The position numbers and the translations under genes are program-made. A stretch of DNA of 64,000 nt, taken from contig NZ_CP010029.1 in assembly GCF_001656035.1 (NCBI RefSeq), forward strand, positions 2,863,602 to 2,927,601. Reading direction: 5' to 3'. Below are positions 1 to 12,819 of this stretch, one piece after another (positions within the stretch are counted from its first letter, which is position 1; each line of letters starts with the position of its first letter). Source of the stretch: Yersinia entomophaga. Lineage in GTDB: Bacteria; Pseudomonadota; Gammaproteobacteria; Enterobacterales; Enterobacteriaceae. Below the pieces are notes generated by a model. That model saw nothing but the letters and a program-made list of their open reading frames with translations, was not told where the DNA came from and made no database searches.

Positions 1-190
1 CGCTAACGGTGAAGAAATCAATATCGGCGCTCCTTTAGTCAATGGCGGTCTGGTCAAAGCTGAAGTAGTTGCTCACGGTCGTGGCGACAAAATTAAGATT
101 GTTAAATTCCGTCGTCGTAAGCACTACCGTAAGCAGCAAGGTCACCGTCAGTGGTTCACTGATGTTAAAATCACCGGTATCAGCGCTTAA
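1..190 (+). CDS. rplU: 50S ribosomal protein L21, 3' part
   Basis: The C-terminal 63 codons of ribosomal protein L21 enter from the left edge; the 5' part lies outside the window. The frame starts at base 2 and stops with TAA at 188-190. The basic stretch [16 protein letters not shown] and the ending [10 protein letters not shown] match the E. coli protein almost residue for residue. L21 binds 23S rRNA in the large subunit. It lies 19 bp before rpmA, the usual rplU-rpmA operon. Confidence 0.97.
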   Translation, partial: ANGEEINIGAPLVNGGLVKAEVVAHGRGDKIKIVKFRRRKHYRKQQGHRQWFTDVKITGISA

Positions 191-197
191 GTTTTAG

Positions 198-467
<270 letters not shown>

Positions 468-494
468 GTTTTTCGCGTCCTGCTAATAGATGTA

Positions 495-523
495 AGCCCT
501 GCAATTTTGTTGCGGGGCTTTTT
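495..523 (+). terminator. Rho-independent terminator after rpmA
   Basis: A 10-bp stem (AGCCCTGCAA against TTGCGGGGCT, one G-T pair) with a five-base loop is followed at once by five T residues. It lies between rpmA and yhbE and would limit transcription into yhbE-obgE. Confidence 0.85.
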
Positions 524-556
524 ACATTTCTGGGTTGACCTTACCTGAGTGAAGTC

Positions 557-1528
557 ATGAATACGAAACAGCAGGCCGGTTTAGGCATTCTTCTTGCGTT
601 AACGACTGCCGTATTCTGGGGTATTCTGCCGATAGCAATGAAGCAAGTACTTGAAGTGATGGACCCTTTTACCATCGTCTGGTACCGCTTTACGCTTGCG
701 TCTTTGGGCCTGGGATTGATTTTGGCCTCCAGACGGCAATTGCCTTCTCTCACGTTATTTCGTCAACCTCGGTGGTTGTTGTTATTGGTTATTGCCACCT
801 GCGGTTTGCTGGGGAACTTTCTCTTTTTCAGCTCATCGCTACAGTATCTTAGCCCGACGGCGTCTCAGGTTATCGGACAGTTGTCACCGGTTGGGATGAT
901 GATCGCCAGTGTGCTGATTTTAAAAGAGCGCATGCGAATTACGCAGGTTATCGGCGCAGCGATGCTGATTTGCGGTTTGATGCTCTTTTTTAACACCAGC
1001 CTGCTGGAAATCTTTACCAGACTGACGGATTACACCCTCGGCGTGGCATTAGGCGTGTGCGCCGCTATGGTTTGGGTGAGCTACGGTGTCGCTCAGAAGG
1101 TGCTATTAAGACGCATGGCATCGCAACAGATCCTCGTCTTGTTGTACACTTTATGTGCACTGGTTCTGTTTCCGCTGGCCAAACCCGGCGTTATTTTTCA
1201 GTTAAGTGGATGGCAACTGGCGTGTCTGCTGTTCTGCGGGGTTAACACCCTGGTTGGATACGGAGCTTTGGCTGAGGCCATGGCGCGTTGGCAGGCGGCG
1301 CAGGTAAGCGCTTTAGTGACGCTGACTCCGTTGTTTACACTGATTTTTTCAAATTTATTAGCGCTGGCGTGGCCAGATATGTTTGCCGCACCTCCCCTCA
1401 ATGCCGTGGGCTACGTAGGGGCGTTTGTGGTGGTGGCAGGTGCAATGTTTTCCGCAATTGGTCATCGATGGTGGCCACGGCGGACAGAAACAACCCTGGT
1501 TGCTCCGTTGAAGCAGCCCGGTGAATGA
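557..1528 (+). CDS. yhbE: EamA/DMT-family inner-membrane transporter YhbE
   Basis: A 323-residue, very hydrophobic protein of the drug/metabolite transporter superfamily, made of two EamA repeats with about ten membrane segments. The first repeat contains the signature around SPTASQVIGQLSPVGMM; the second contains NTLVGYGALAEAMARWQAAQ. Length and sequence match E. coli YhbE (321 residues), whose substrate is unknown. The gene lies between rpmA and obgE, 15 bp before obgE, as in other Enterobacterales, so it is probably co-transcribed with the GTPase gene. No specific substrate can be read from the sequence. Confidence 0.93.
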   Translation: MNTKQQAGLGILLALTTAVFWGILPIAMKQVLEVMDPFTIVWYRFTLASLGLGLILASRRQLPSLTLFRQPRWLLLLVIATCGLLGNFLFFSSSLQYLSPTASQVIGQLSPVGMMIASVLILKERMRITQVIGAAMLICGLMLFFNTSLLEIFTRLTDYTLGVALGVCAAMVWVSYGVAQKVLLRRMASQQILVLLYTLCALVLFPLAKPGVIFQLSGWQLACLLFCGVNTLVGYGALAEAMARWQAAQVSALVTLTPLFTLIFSNLLALAWPDMFAAPPLNAVGYVGAFVVVAGAMFSAIGHRWWPRRTETTLVAPLKQPGE

Positions 1529-2716
<1,188 letters not shown>

Positions 2717-2743
2717 TCTCAGACATCAGTTTTGAGCTAAAAG

Positions 2744-2774
2744 AGGCTGCCTGCGGGCAGCCTTTCGTTTTTTG
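2744..2774. terminator. Terminator between obgE and basS
   Basis: An 8-bp perfect stem AGGCTGCC/GGCAGCCT with a four-base loop, followed on the + strand by TTCGTTTTTT and on the - strand by CTTTTAG. It separates the convergent genes obgE and basS and probably works best for obgE. Confidence 0.85.
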
Positions 2775-2777
2775 GGC

Positions 2778-3833
2778 TTATTGCTGATTTGGCAACCAGC
2801 ACTGGGCGTTCAATCCCTGTCGATCGCTGCGGTTCTCCAGCGACAGTTTTCCCTGATGCAACTGTGCGATTCTCAATACGATATTCAGCCCCAATCCGCT
2901 TCCACCATAGCGTTGATCCATACGGCGAAAAGCCTGCGTCAGCTCGCCAATCTGGTTCTCCTTAATCCCTGGGCCTTCGTCCAAAACCTGCAACAGTACA
3001 CCGCTATCCTGCGATGTCAGTTTAACGATAATCAGGCTGTCTGAGGGGCTATAGCGGTGAGCGTTCTCCACCAGATTACGCAGCATTAAACGCAGCAGGG
3101 CGGCTTCACCTTGAATACAGGAACGTTCTGGTAAAATCCATTGGAGACGCTGTTTACGCTGCGCCGCCATTTCGGCCAGTTCTTCCCGCAACGGTTGCAC
3201 CACATCCTGAATCCAGTCAAAAGTCTGATATTGTCCGCTGGCAAAATTCTGCCCTGCGCGTGACAGCATCAACAGTTGTTCGATGGTATGCATCAATAAA
3301 TCGAGGCGATTAATTAGCACTTTGCTTTCCGCTATGCCATTTTTTTCCATCAATTCCAGATGAAGGCGAATGCCCGCCAGCGGTGTGCGTAGTTCGTGGG
3401 CGGCATCGGCAGTGAAACGACGTTCTTGCTGAATGGTATTGGAAAGGCGGGAAAACAGCTGATTTAGCGTGCCGGTAACGGCGACGATTTCCTGCATATC
3501 ACTTTTGATAACCAGCGGGCTAAGGTTGTCCGCGGAGCGTTCAGAAAGCTTGCTCTGAAGTTGATCCAACGGGCGTATGATCCAACTGATAGCCCAAAAA
3601 GAGGCGAGGAGAGTGATGATCATCATAATCAGAGAAGGGGCCAGCAGTGAAGCGATGGCCTCCGCAATTTCTGTGTCGACTTTTTCATTTCTGACTTTGG
3701 CGGTGAGAGTTTCATCTACTAAAAACTGAATTTGTTCCTGGCTCTCATGCCACAGCCACAGCGCGCTAATTAACTGAGTGACTAATAGAATCAGCGCTAG
3801 CATCAGAATCAGACGACGACGCATGCTGATCAT
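2778..3833 (-). CDS. basS: Sensor histidine kinase BasS/PmrB
   Basis: A 351-residue inner-membrane sensor kinase. A membrane segment (about residues 8-28) and a second (about 64-86) enclose a short periplasmic loop carrying two ExxE motifs (E30/E33 and E55/E58). The known PmrB iron sensors use ExxE motifs in the same place. A HAMP region leads to the phospho-acceptor box AAHELRTP (His146), an N box (NLVENAHRY) and G boxes (DEGPGI, GSGLGLNIV). PmrB phosphorylates PmrA in response to Fe3+, Al3+, mild acid or antimicrobial peptides. The gene overlaps basR by 4 bp and lies in one operon with dacB. Assignment as PmrB rather than another OmpR-type sensor rests on the loop motifs and the partner regulator. 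Confidence 0.9.
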   Translation of the reverse strand: MISMRRRLILMLALILLVTQLISALWLWHESQEQIQFLVDETLTAKVRNEKVDTEIAEAIASLLAPSLIMMIITLLASFWAISWIIRPLDQLQSKLSERSADNLSPLVIKSDMQEIVAVTGTLNQLFSRLSNTIQQERRFTADAAHELRTPLAGIRLHLELMEKNGIAESKVLINRLDLLMHTIEQLLMLSRAGQNFASGQYQTFDWIQDVVQPLREELAEMAAQRKQRLQWILPERSCIQGEAALLRLMLRNLVENAHRYSPSDSLIIVKLTSQDSGVLLQVLDEGPGIKENQIGELTQAFRRMDQRYGGSGLGLNIVLRIAQLHQGKLSLENRSDRQGLNAQCWLPNQQ

Positions 3834-4492
3834 GATAAGACTTCCAGACGATAACCAATGCCCCGAACCGTTCGGATTCGATCTTTACCCAATTTTCTTC
3901 GTAGATTATGAACGTGCACTTCGAGAGTATTCGAGCCAAGATCGTCCTGCCAAGTATAGAGATCTTGCTGTAACAGCTCCCGATTGACGGTGTGCCCGGC
4001 GCGCATAATCAGGCGGGAAAGAATGGCAAACTCCTTCGGCGTGATTTCCAGCGGCTGTTCCTGTAGATAAACCTGTTGAGTTGCCAGATTGAGGCTCAAA
4101 TTCCCTTGTTGAAGCAAATTATCACTTTGCCCCTGATAGCGGCGAATCAGAGCACGCACGCGAGCCAATAATTCTGCCAGCGCGAAAGGTTTAATCAAAT
4201 AATCATCAGCGCCAGCATCCAGCCCATCGACGCGGTCTTCCAACGCATCGCGAGCTGTTAATATCAGCACTGGCAGGCTAATACTCTGGCGGCGCCATTG
4301 GCGGAGCAACACGGCACCATCCTGATCTGGCAATCCCAGATCGAGAATAACCATGCTGTACTGACTGGTGATAATCAGACCGTTGGCTTCAGCCGCGGTA
4401 CTGGCGCAATCGCAGGCGTAACCCTCACTGGTGAGGGCCATGGCAATGCCTTTTTGTAACAACTCATCATCTTCGACAATCAGTAGTTTCAT
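3830..4492 (-). CDS. basR: Response regulator BasR/PmrA
   Basis: A 220-residue OmpR/PhoB-family regulator. The receiver domain has the acidic pair D8/D9, phospho-acceptor D51 (VILDLGLPDQDG) and the conserved Lys in DYLIKPF. The C-terminal winged helix ends with SNTLEVHVHNLRRKLG and IRTVRGIGYRL. Sequence and length agree with E. coli BasR/Salmonella PmrA, which activates lipid A modification genes. It lies 5 bp after dacB and overlaps basS by 4 bp, so the three genes are one transcription unit. In E. coli the pmrAB genes are elsewhere, next to eptA; no eptA or arn gene is in this window. Confidence 0.92.
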   Translation of the reverse strand: MKLLIVEDDELLQKGIAMALTSEGYACDCASTAAEANGLIITSQYSMVILDLGLPDQDGAVLLRQWRRQSISLPVLILTARDALEDRVDGLDAGADDYLIKPFALAELLARVRALIRRYQGQSDNLLQQGNLSLNLATQQVYLQEQPLEITPKEFAILSRLIMRAGHTVNRELLQQDLYTWQDDLGSNTLEVHVHNLRRKLGKDRIRTVRGIGYRLEVLS

Positions 4493-4497
4493 GGTTT

Positions 4498-5946
4498 TCA
4501 GTTATTCTGATAAATATCTTTGTACAGGCGGCTTTCAAATCGAACCAGCGGCGCCCGGCGGTTTTTTTGATCTTCCGGTGGAACGGCATAGCCAGACAGG
4601 AACTGGACAAACGCCATGCGCTGACCGCTGGCGGTAGTAATAAAGCCTGCCAGATTGTAGACCCCTTGCAGCGCCCCGGTTTTGGCTGACACTTTGCCAT
4701 CAACCCCGGCTTCGTGCAGACCACCGCGATAGCGCAATGTGCCGTCATAACCCGATAATGGCAGCATGGAGATGAAGTTAAGTTCTTGATCGTGCTGGGC
4801 AATATATTGCAATGCCTGCATCATGGTCGCAGGAGCAATAAGATTATGGCGCGATAAGCCCGAACCATCCACCACGATGCTATTTCCGAGGTCAACTCCA
4901 GCTTTCTGACGTAAAACCTGACGTACTGCGTCAGCGCCGGCTCGCCAGGTGCCCGGTACGCCGAAACGCTGATGGCCAATAGTTCGGAAAACTGTATCGG
5001 CGATCATATTGTCGGATTTTTTCAGCATGATTTTTAGCAAGTCATGCAACGGAGCGGATTGTGCCTGCGCCAACACGCTGCCAGCCGCGCTCGGCGTAGT
5101 TTGGCGTCTTAGATTACCGTCAATCTGAATATCGGCTTTTTTTAGCTCGTCTTTCAAAATAGCACCGGCATAGCTAGCGCCGTTTTGCACCGCAAAGGCT
5201 AAGGGCAGGGGTTCGCTGCGTTGAGTCAGGCAGCCGGTAAGGGTAAAGCGGTTGAGTTCGCCGGGAACCACATCTAGTTCGCAATATTGGGCATCCGGCG
5301 AGCCTTTTGCCAGAGTGCGAACTTCGCTAAACATTTGTACGGGATAGTAAGAAGCGACGCGAATAAAGGCCATATCGCCGGGATTCGGTGCGCTGTACAG
5401 CGATACCGAGAAACAGTTGCGATCGACAATTGCGGCCGCTGGCGGTGCGCTGAAGCACTGGGTCATATCGTTCCACGGCCAGCCGGGCGCTTTATCATGG
5501 CTGGCAAAAACCGAGGTATCGATAATCAAATCCCCGGCAATTTGGCGTAGACCCGATTTTTTCAACGTTGTTACCATATTTCGCAGTTGCTGGCGGGTTA
5601 AGGTCGGATCGCCATCGAAACGGGCAATCAGATTACCGCGCAGAACGCCGTCAGTTATCGGCGCATGACTTTCCAGCGTGGTAACGAAACGAAAATCAGG
5701 CCCTAGCTGCAACAGGGCGGCTAGCGCTGTCAGTACTTTCTGAGTACTGGCCGGGAGTGCCATTTGCTGGGCGTGATAGTCTATCACCGGAGTTGTCGCC
5801 CCGATTTTTTGCACCACTAAAGCAAGATTCGCCCCATCGGGCAGATACTGCGTGTAATTTTCTACCTGCGCCGCATTGGCATTGAATACGCTGATGTTGA
5901 TCGCAAAAACGCAGGCCAATTTACTGACTATTCGTGAAAAATGCAT
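4498..5946 (-). CDS. dacB: D-alanyl-D-alanine carboxypeptidase/endopeptidase PBP4
   Basis: A 482-residue periplasmic peptidoglycan hydrolase of family S13. A signal peptide covers about residues 1-26 (cleavage after NANAA). The catalytic triad of motifs is complete: Ser67-x-x-Lys70 (STQK), SDN at 311-313 and KTG in SAKTGAL near residue 421. PBP4 cleaves the terminal D-Ala and D-Ala-mDAP cross-links and helps in daughter-cell separation. It is the first gene of an operon with basR and basS, so this cell-wall enzyme and an envelope-stress regulator may share a promoter, which would lie in 5947-6060, divergent from greA. Confidence 0.96.
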   Translation of the reverse strand: MHFSRIVSKLACVFAINISVFNANAAQVENYTQYLPDGANLALVVQKIGATTPVIDYHAQQMALPASTQKVLTALAALLQLGPDFRFVTTLESHAPITDGVLRGNLIARFDGDPTLTRQQLRNMVTTLKKSGLRQIAGDLIIDTSVFASHDKAPGWPWNDMTQCFSAPPAAAIVDRNCFSVSLYSAPNPGDMAFIRVASYYPVQMFSEVRTLAKGSPDAQYCELDVVPGELNRFTLTGCLTQRSEPLPLAFAVQNGASYAGAILKDELKKADIQIDGNLRRQTTPSAAGSVLAQAQSAPLHDLLKIMLKKSDNMIADTVFRTIGHQRFGVPGTWRAGADAVRQVLRQKAGVDLGNSIVVDGSGLSRHNLIAPATMMQALQYIAQHDQELNFISMLPLSGYDGTLRYRGGLHEAGVDGKVSAKTGALQGVYNLAGFITTASGQRMAFVQFLSGYAVPPEDQKNRRAPLVRFESRLYKDIYQNN

Positions 5947-6068
5947 AATTTCGGTATAACTGCTGGGTAACGTACAGCCATACTACGGTGCAACGAGGGC
6001 GAAAGTAAACGATGACCCTAAAGGAACTCTACGTTAAAATGTTTATCAAAATGCAAAATCGATCCTAA

Positions 6069-6100
6069 CTTGGAGTTTTAGCTCCGGGAGGGTTTTTTTT
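6069..6100 (+). ncRNA. Possible attenuator in the greA leader (GraL-like)
   Basis: A stem CTTGGAG/CTCCGGG (two G-T pairs) with a six-base loop is followed after a few bases by a run of eight T residues, about 105 bp before the greA start. In E. coli the greA leader is terminated early to give the GraL small RNA. The position fits, but the stem here is modest, so this is a candidate only. Confidence 0.45.
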
Positions 6101-6205
6101 GTTAATCGCCTGGAGGCGGGTAGGATTTTAGGCTAGCCGTATTTTCATTCGAAAACGTCAGGATGACGATTATTTGAACAGGATAGATTTAGAGGTATTT
6201 AACAG

Positions 6206-6682
6206 ATGAAACAGATTCCGATGACGGTACGTGGTGCAGATCAACTGCGCGAAGAGCTCGAATATTTGAAGGGCGTGCGTCGCCCAAAGATTATCGCTGA
6301 TATTGCGGATGCTCGCGAACACGGCGATTTAAAAGAAAATGCTGAATACCATGCGGCTCGTGAACAACAGGGGTTCTGCGAAGGCCGTATTCAGGAAATT
6401 GAAGCGAAGTTATCTAACGCTCAGGTGATTGATATCACCAAAATGCCGAATAATGGGCGGGTTATTTTCGCTTCTACGGTTACAGTGTTAAATCTGGACA
6501 CGGAAGAAGAGCAGACCTACCGTATTGTTGGTGATGATGAAGCAGATTTTAAACAAAATCTTATTTCAGTAAATTCACCGATTGCCCGCGGCCTCATCGG
6601 TAAAGAAGTTGATGATGTGGTGGTTATTCGTACTCCGGGCGGTGATGTAGAATTCGAAATTCTTAAAGTCGAATATCTGTAA
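6206..6682 (+). CDS. greA: Transcript cleavage factor GreA
   Basis: A 158-residue elongation factor. It enters the secondary channel of backtracked RNA polymerase and stimulates cleavage of the extruded RNA 3' end. The N-terminal coiled coil (about residues 10-75) carries the catalytic acidic tip D41/E44 in [10 protein letters not shown]. The C-terminal domain is an FKBP-like globule. The length equals that of E. coli GreA. The gene has its own promoter region, divergent from dacB, and ends in a strong terminator. Confidence 0.98.
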   Translation: MKQIPMTVRGADQLREELEYLKGVRRPKIIADIADAREHGDLKENAEYHAAREQQGFCEGRIQEIEAKLSNAQVIDITKMPNNGRVIFASTVTVLNLDTEEEQTYRIVGDDEADFKQNLISVNSPIARGLIGKEVDDVVVIRTPGGDVEFEILKVEYL

Positions 6683-6730
6683 TACGGCTGATTTGAGCAA
6701 TAAGTAAGCAGATATTTGTAAAGAAAAGAA

Positions 6731-6752
6731 AAAAGGCCGCAAGCGGCCTTTT
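6731..6752. terminator. Bidirectional terminator between greA and yhbY
   Basis: A perfect 10-bp inverted repeat AAAAGGCCGC/GCGGCCTTTT with a two-base centre. The A-rich left arm and T-rich right arm give a T-tract on both strands, so it can serve both convergent genes. Confidence 0.88.
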
Positions 6753-6796
6753 ATCAGAACTAAGTGCATGGCACCTTTTCTTTAAAACGAACGTCA

Positions 6797-7090
6797 TTAA
6801 CGCGGTAAAATAATCTTGCGCTCTTTCGCCGGGCGGTAGAGTACTAAAATATTACCGATAATTTGCACGTTAACTGCACCGGTTTCACGCACGATAGCAT
6901 CAGCGATCAAGGTTTTGGTTTCACGCTCTTCAGCAGTGATTTTTACCTTGATAAGTTCATGATGTTCCAGTGTTTGTTCGATCTCAGCCAGCACCCCTTC
7001 GGTCAAGCCGTTATTGCCCAGCATGACTACTGGTTTTAACGGATGGGCCAGGCTTTTCAGGTGCTGTTTTTGTTTGTTATTCAGATTCAT
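6797..7090 (-). CDS. yhbY: CRM-domain RNA-binding protein YhbY
   Basis: A 97-residue protein that is a single CRM domain. The GxxG-type loop GNNGLTEG is at about residues 25-32, and basic residues cluster at the N-terminus (NNKQKQHLKSLAHPLKP). E. coli YhbY binds pre-50S particles and is thought to help large-subunit assembly. It is transcribed divergently from rlmE, itself a 50S-maturation enzyme, with about 150 bp between the two start codons. Confidence 0.95.
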   Translation of the reverse strand: MNLNNKQKQHLKSLAHPLKPVVMLGNNGLTEGVLAEIEQTLEHHELIKVKITAEERETKTLIADAIVRETGAVNVQIIGNILVLYRPAKERKIILPR

Positions 7091-7238
7091 CGTCTTTTTT
7101 GCTTAAGTTGGGATTGAAAACGGTTCATTCTACCGCCATCTCATGTGTATCACCAAATCGGTCTTTTACCGGTTAGGGAGTCTACGCGAGCTAAGCAATA
7201 GATGCGCGGGCTCTTAATTAGGATAGTTGGAAAAAGAG

Positions 7239-7868
7239 ATGGCCAATAAAAAGCGTTCAGCTAGCTCCAGTCGCTGGTTACAAGAACACTTTAGCGATAA
7301 ATATGTGATTCAGGCACAGAAAAAAGGGTTACGTTCGCGCGCCTGGTTTAAACTTGATGAAATACAACAGAGCGATAAACTCTTTAAACCCGGTATGACA
7401 GTTGTGGATTTAGGTGCAGCTCCGGGCGGCTGGTCTCAGTATGTAGTTACTCAGATCGGTGGTAAAGGTCGAATCATCGCTTGCGATCTTTTACCAATGG
7501 ATCCTATCGTTGGAGTCGATTTCCTTCAAGGCGACTTCCGTGATGAAATGGTGCTGAAAGCACTGCTTGAGCGGGTAGGTGAGAAAAAAGTTCAGGTGGT
7601 TATGTCTGACATGGCCCCGAATATGAGCGGTACTCCGGCAGTCGATATCCCTAAATCGATGTATCTGGTTGAATTAGCGCTGGATATGTGTCGTGATGTA
7701 TTGGCACCAGGCGGAAGTTTCCTGGTGAAAGTGTTCCAGGGAGATGGCTTTGATGAATACCTACGGGAAATTCGCTCCCTGTTTACGAAAGTTAAGATTC
7801 GTAAGCCAGACGCTTCTCGTGCGCGATCGCGAGAAGTGTACATTGTAGCGACAGGGCGGAAACTGTAG
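7239..7868 (+). CDS. rlmE: 23S rRNA (uridine-2'-O-)-methyltransferase RlmE
   Basis: A 209-residue SAM-dependent enzyme (RrmJ/FtsJ) that methylates U2552 in the A loop of 23S rRNA at the 50S stage. The SAM-binding motif [11 protein letters not shown] follows the N-terminal basic segment. The catalytic K-D-K-E set is present: K38, D in [11 protein letters not shown] in FLVKVFQG and E in SREVY. The ATG at 7239 was chosen over an in-frame TTG at 7227 because it gives exactly the E. coli length and N-terminus ([13 protein letters not shown]). It lies 47 bp before ftsH, the usual rlmE-ftsH operon. Confidence 0.97.
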   Translation: MANKKRSASSSRWLQEHFSDKYVIQAQKKGLRSRAWFKLDEIQQSDKLFKPGMTVVDLGAAPGGWSQYVVTQIGGKGRIIACDLLPMDPIVGVDFLQGDFRDEMVLKALLERVGEKKVQVVMSDMAPNMSGTPAVDIPKSMYLVELALDMCRDVLAPGGSFLVKVFQGDGFDEYLREIRSLFTKVKIRKPDASRARSREVYIVATGRKL

Positions 7869-7915
7869 TACCCTAACGCTGTTTGTTAACACAGTTGTAA
7901 TATGAGGTTAATCCC

Positions 7916-9859
<1,944 letters not shown>

Positions 9860-9896
9860 GCGGATTGTTGGCATCTAAATGCGTAGTGATTAATAT

Positions 9897-9926
9897 AACC
9901 CCGGGCTTGCTCGGGGTTTTTCTTTT
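9897..9926 (+). terminator. Terminator after ftsH
   Basis: A stem AACCCCG/CGGGGTT with an eight-base loop followed by a T-rich tract (TTTTTCTTTTT). It ends the rlmE-ftsH transcript before folP. Confidence 0.8.
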
Positions 9927-9975
9927 TCTGGCCGGGATAAATTGAAGTGCTTAACCATTTTTAAGGTAAATAACG

Positions 9976-10809
9976 ATGTATTTGACTGCCAGGGATCTGA
10001 CTCTTGATCTCTCACACCCTCAGGTTATGGGGATTTTGAACGTCACCCCCGATTCGTTTTCCGATGGCGGACGCCACAACGATCTCGATAATGCCCTTCA
10101 TCACGCGCAGGCAATGATTGCCGCAGGTGCAACTCTGATTGATGTGGGCGGCGAGTCTACCCGGCCTGGAGCCGCTGAAATTAGCGAGCAGGAAGAATTG
10201 GATCGAGTGATTCCGGTCGTTGAAGCGTTGGCGAAACGTTTTGAGATCTTTATTTCGGTTGATACTTCAAAAGCGGCAGTGATAACCGAATCAGCCAAAG
10301 TCGGCGCGCATCTGATCAATGACGTTCGTTCTTTGCAAGAGCCGGGCGCTCTGGATGCCGCGGCCGCGACGGGCCTGCCTGTCTGCCTGATGCATATGCA
10401 AGGGCAACCGCAGAGCATGCAGCAATCCCCTCACTACGATGATTTACTGGCGGATGTGAACCAGTTTTTTGAACATCACATTGAACGTTGTGTTGCGGCA
10501 GGTATCGCAAAAAGTAAATTGTTACTCGATCCGGGATTCGGTTTTGGTAAAAATTTAGCGCATAATTACCAGTTATTGGCTCGGTTGGCAGAACTTCACC
10601 ATTTTGAGCTTCCGCTTTTGGTCGGAATGTCGCGAAAATCTATGGTGGGTCAGTTACTTAATGTACCACCTCAACAGCGAGTTATTGGCAGCGTTGCCTG
10701 TGCAGTCATTGCGGCAATGCAGGGCGCGCAGATCGTCAGAGTGCATGATGTTAAAGAAACCGTCGAGGCGATGCGTATCGTCGAGGCAACACTTTCAGCG
10801 AAGGAATAG
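9976..10809 (+). CDS. folP: Dihydropteroate synthase
   Basis: A 277-residue cytoplasmic TIM-barrel enzyme that joins p-aminobenzoate to 6-hydroxymethyl-dihydropterin pyrophosphate in folate synthesis; it is the sulfonamide target. Signature motifs are intact: NVTPDSFSDGG (residues about 22-32), GGESTRPGA, and LDPGFGFGK near residue 184. The length is close to the E. coli enzyme (282). It lies 9 bp before glmM, the conserved folP-glmM pair. Confidence 0.97.
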   Translation: MYLTARDLTLDLSHPQVMGILNVTPDSFSDGGRHNDLDNALHHAQAMIAAGATLIDVGGESTRPGAAEISEQEELDRVIPVVEALAKRFEIFISVDTSKAAVITESAKVGAHLINDVRSLQEPGALDAAAATGLPVCLMHMQGQPQSMQQSPHYDDLLADVNQFFEHHIERCVAAGIAKSKLLLDPGFGFGKNLAHNYQLLARLAELHHFELPLLVGMSRKSMVGQLLNVPPQQRVIGSVACAVIAAMQGAQIVRVHDVKETVEAMRIVEATLSAKE

Positions 10810-10818
10810 AGAGAAATT

Positions 10819-12159
10819 ATGAGTGACCGTAAATACTTTGGTACAGATGGCATTCGCGGAAAAGTAGGTGACAACCCGATTACGCCTGAGTTTGTATTGA
10901 AGCTCGGTTGGGCCGCAGGGAAGGTTCTGGCTCGTCATGGCTCGCGCAAGATCATCATTGGTAAAGATACGCGTATTTCCGGTTACATGCTGGAATCAGC
11001 GTTGGAGGCCGGTCTGGCTGCCGCTGGTTTATCTGCGTCATTCACTGGCCCAATGCCAACTCCTGCTGTGGCTTACCTGACTCGCGCTTTCCGAGCGGAA
11101 GCGGGCATCGTTATTTCCGCCTCTCATAATCCTTTCTATGACAACGGCATTAAATTCTTCGATATTGATGGTGCAAAACTGCCTGACGAAGTAGAAGAAG
11201 CCATTGAAGCGGAGATGGAAAAGCCACTGACTTGCGTTGAGTCATCAGAATTGGGTAAAGCCAGCCGTATTGTTGATGCAGCCGGCCGTTATATCGAATT
11301 TTGTAAAGGTACCTTCCCGAACGAATTAAATCTGAACGGTTTGAAAATCGTTGTGGACTGTGCCAACGGTGCAACCTATCACATTGCGCCAAGCGTATTA
11401 CGTGAACTGGGCGCTACCGTGATTGCCATAGGCTGTGAGCCTGACGGTATGAACATCAATGAAGAATGTGGTGCTACCGATGTTCGTATGCTGCAAGAGC
11501 GCGTATTGGCTGAAAAAGCACACGTTGGTCTGGCCTTTGACGGCGACGGCGACCGCCTAATGATGGTTGACCATTTGGGCAATAAAGTGGATGGCGACCA
11601 GATTCTTTATATTATTGCGCGTGAAGGCCTGCGTCAGGGTCAGCTGAAAGGTGGCGCTGTTGGTACGCTGATGAGCAATATGGGTCTGGAGCTAGCGCTG
11701 AAGCAACTCGGCATTCCTTTCGCTCGCGCAAAAGTGGGCGACCGCTACGTGTTGGAAAAAATGCAGGAAAACGGCTGGCGTATCGGGGCTGAAAACTCCG
11801 GCCATGTGATTCTATTGGATAAAACCACCACCGGTGACGGTATCGTAGCAGGTTTGCAAGTGCTAACTGCGATGGTGCGTAACGACATGAGCCTGCATGA
11901 TCTGTGCAGCGGCATGAAGTTATTGCCTCAGATACTGGTTAACGTTCGTTTCTCCGGTAATCACAATCCGCTAGAGTCCGAAGCCGTTGTTGCCGTGACT
12001 CAGCAGGTCGAGGCTGAACTGGCGGGGCGTGGCCGCGTGCTGTTACGTAAATCTGGCACTGAACCATTGATACGCGTAATGGTTGAAGGCGATGAAGAGG
12101 AAGAGCTAATTAAGTCTCTGGCTCATCGTATTGCCGATGCGGTAAAAGCAGCAGGTTAA
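10819..12159 (+). CDS. glmM: Phosphoglucosamine mutase
   Basis: A 446-residue alpha-D-phosphohexomutase converting glucosamine-6-phosphate to glucosamine-1-phosphate for UDP-GlcNAc, hence peptidoglycan and LPS. The phospho-serine loop ISASHNPF puts the catalytic Ser at 102, the known position in E. coli. The metal loop DGDGDR (near residue 241) and the sugar loop GAENSGH are present, as is the C-terminal phosphate-binding [12 protein letters not shown]. It follows folP by 9 bp. Confidence 0.98.
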   Translation: MSDRKYFGTDGIRGKVGDNPITPEFVLKLGWAAGKVLARHGSRKIIIGKDTRISGYMLESALEAGLAAAGLSASFTGPMPTPAVAYLTRAFRAEAGIVISASHNPFYDNGIKFFDIDGAKLPDEVEEAIEAEMEKPLTCVESSELGKASRIVDAAGRYIEFCKGTFPNELNLNGLKIVVDCANGATYHIAPSVLRELGATVIAIGCEPDGMNINEECGATDVRMLQERVLAEKAHVGLAFDGDGDRLMMVDHLGNKVDGDQILYIIAREGLRQGQLKGGAVGTLMSNMGLELALKQLGIPFARAKVGDRYVLEKMQENGWRIGAENSGHVILLDKTTTGDGIVAGLQVLTAMVRNDMSLHDLCSGMKLLPQILVNVRFSGNHNPLESEAVVAVTQQVEAELAGRGRVLLRKSGTEPLIRVMVEGDEEEELIKSLAHRIADAVKAAG

Positions 12160-12386
12160 TGGCTTTATTTTAGGGGGGAGGACGCCGCTCTTCCCCGTAG
12201 AATTGTCCGCAAGTTGAGTAACCTGGCTGTTTTTTCTGCAAATGAGCCCGGTTAATGAAATTGCCCTTGCGTGTATTAACCGCTTTGGTTAGTATTCACA
12301 CCCGCTTAAGTGGGTGAATGAATTCCCGCTGTTATGGGTGAAAAGCATTTGGCATGCGGTGAACCCGCAAGGATACAGGTACAACT

Positions 12387-12722
12387 ATGTACGAAGCTCT
12401 TCTGGTAATTTTCTTGCTGATTTCGATCGGGCTTGTGGCTCTGATCATGTTGCAGCAAGGTAAAGGCGCGGATATGGGAGCCTCATTCGGAGCAGGTGCT
12501 TCTGCCACTCTGTTCGGTTCGAATGGTTCCGGTAACTTCATGACCCGTATGACGGCTGTCTTGGCGACTTTATTTTTCGTCATCAGTCTGATTTTGGGCA
12601 ATATGAGCACCAACCAGGGCCGTAAAGGCAGCGAGTGGGAAAACCTGGGTCAGCCAGTTAAAGCTGAGCAGACTACAGCGCCGGTAGCACCAGCTAAGCC
12701 GAGCAGCGATATCCCGCAGTAA
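12387..12722 (+). CDS. secG: Protein translocase subunit SecG
   Basis: A 111-residue small SecYEG subunit with two membrane helices (about residues 3-22 and 53-72). They are separated by the glycine-rich loop GKGADMGASFGAGASATLFG that is characteristic of SecG. The C-terminal tail is Ala/Pro/Thr-rich and unstructured. The 227-bp space after glmM holds no gene; it contains a G-rich/C-rich hairpin just after the glmM stop, without a T-tract. The tRNA-Leu gene follows about 100 bp downstream. Confidence 0.96.
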   Translation: MYEALLVIFLLISIGLVALIMLQQGKGADMGASFGAGASATLFGSNGSGNFMTRMTAVLATLFFVISLILGNMSTNQGRKGSEWENLGQPVKAEQTTAPVAPAKPSSDIPQ

Positions 12723-12819
12723 GAAATAGTAAGTTGTTGTAACGTCGTAAGATAGTACAGAAAGAAAGTTGAAGAATGGTTGTGGCGCTTGGACAGTAAA
12801 GCAGACCATTAATATCAGT

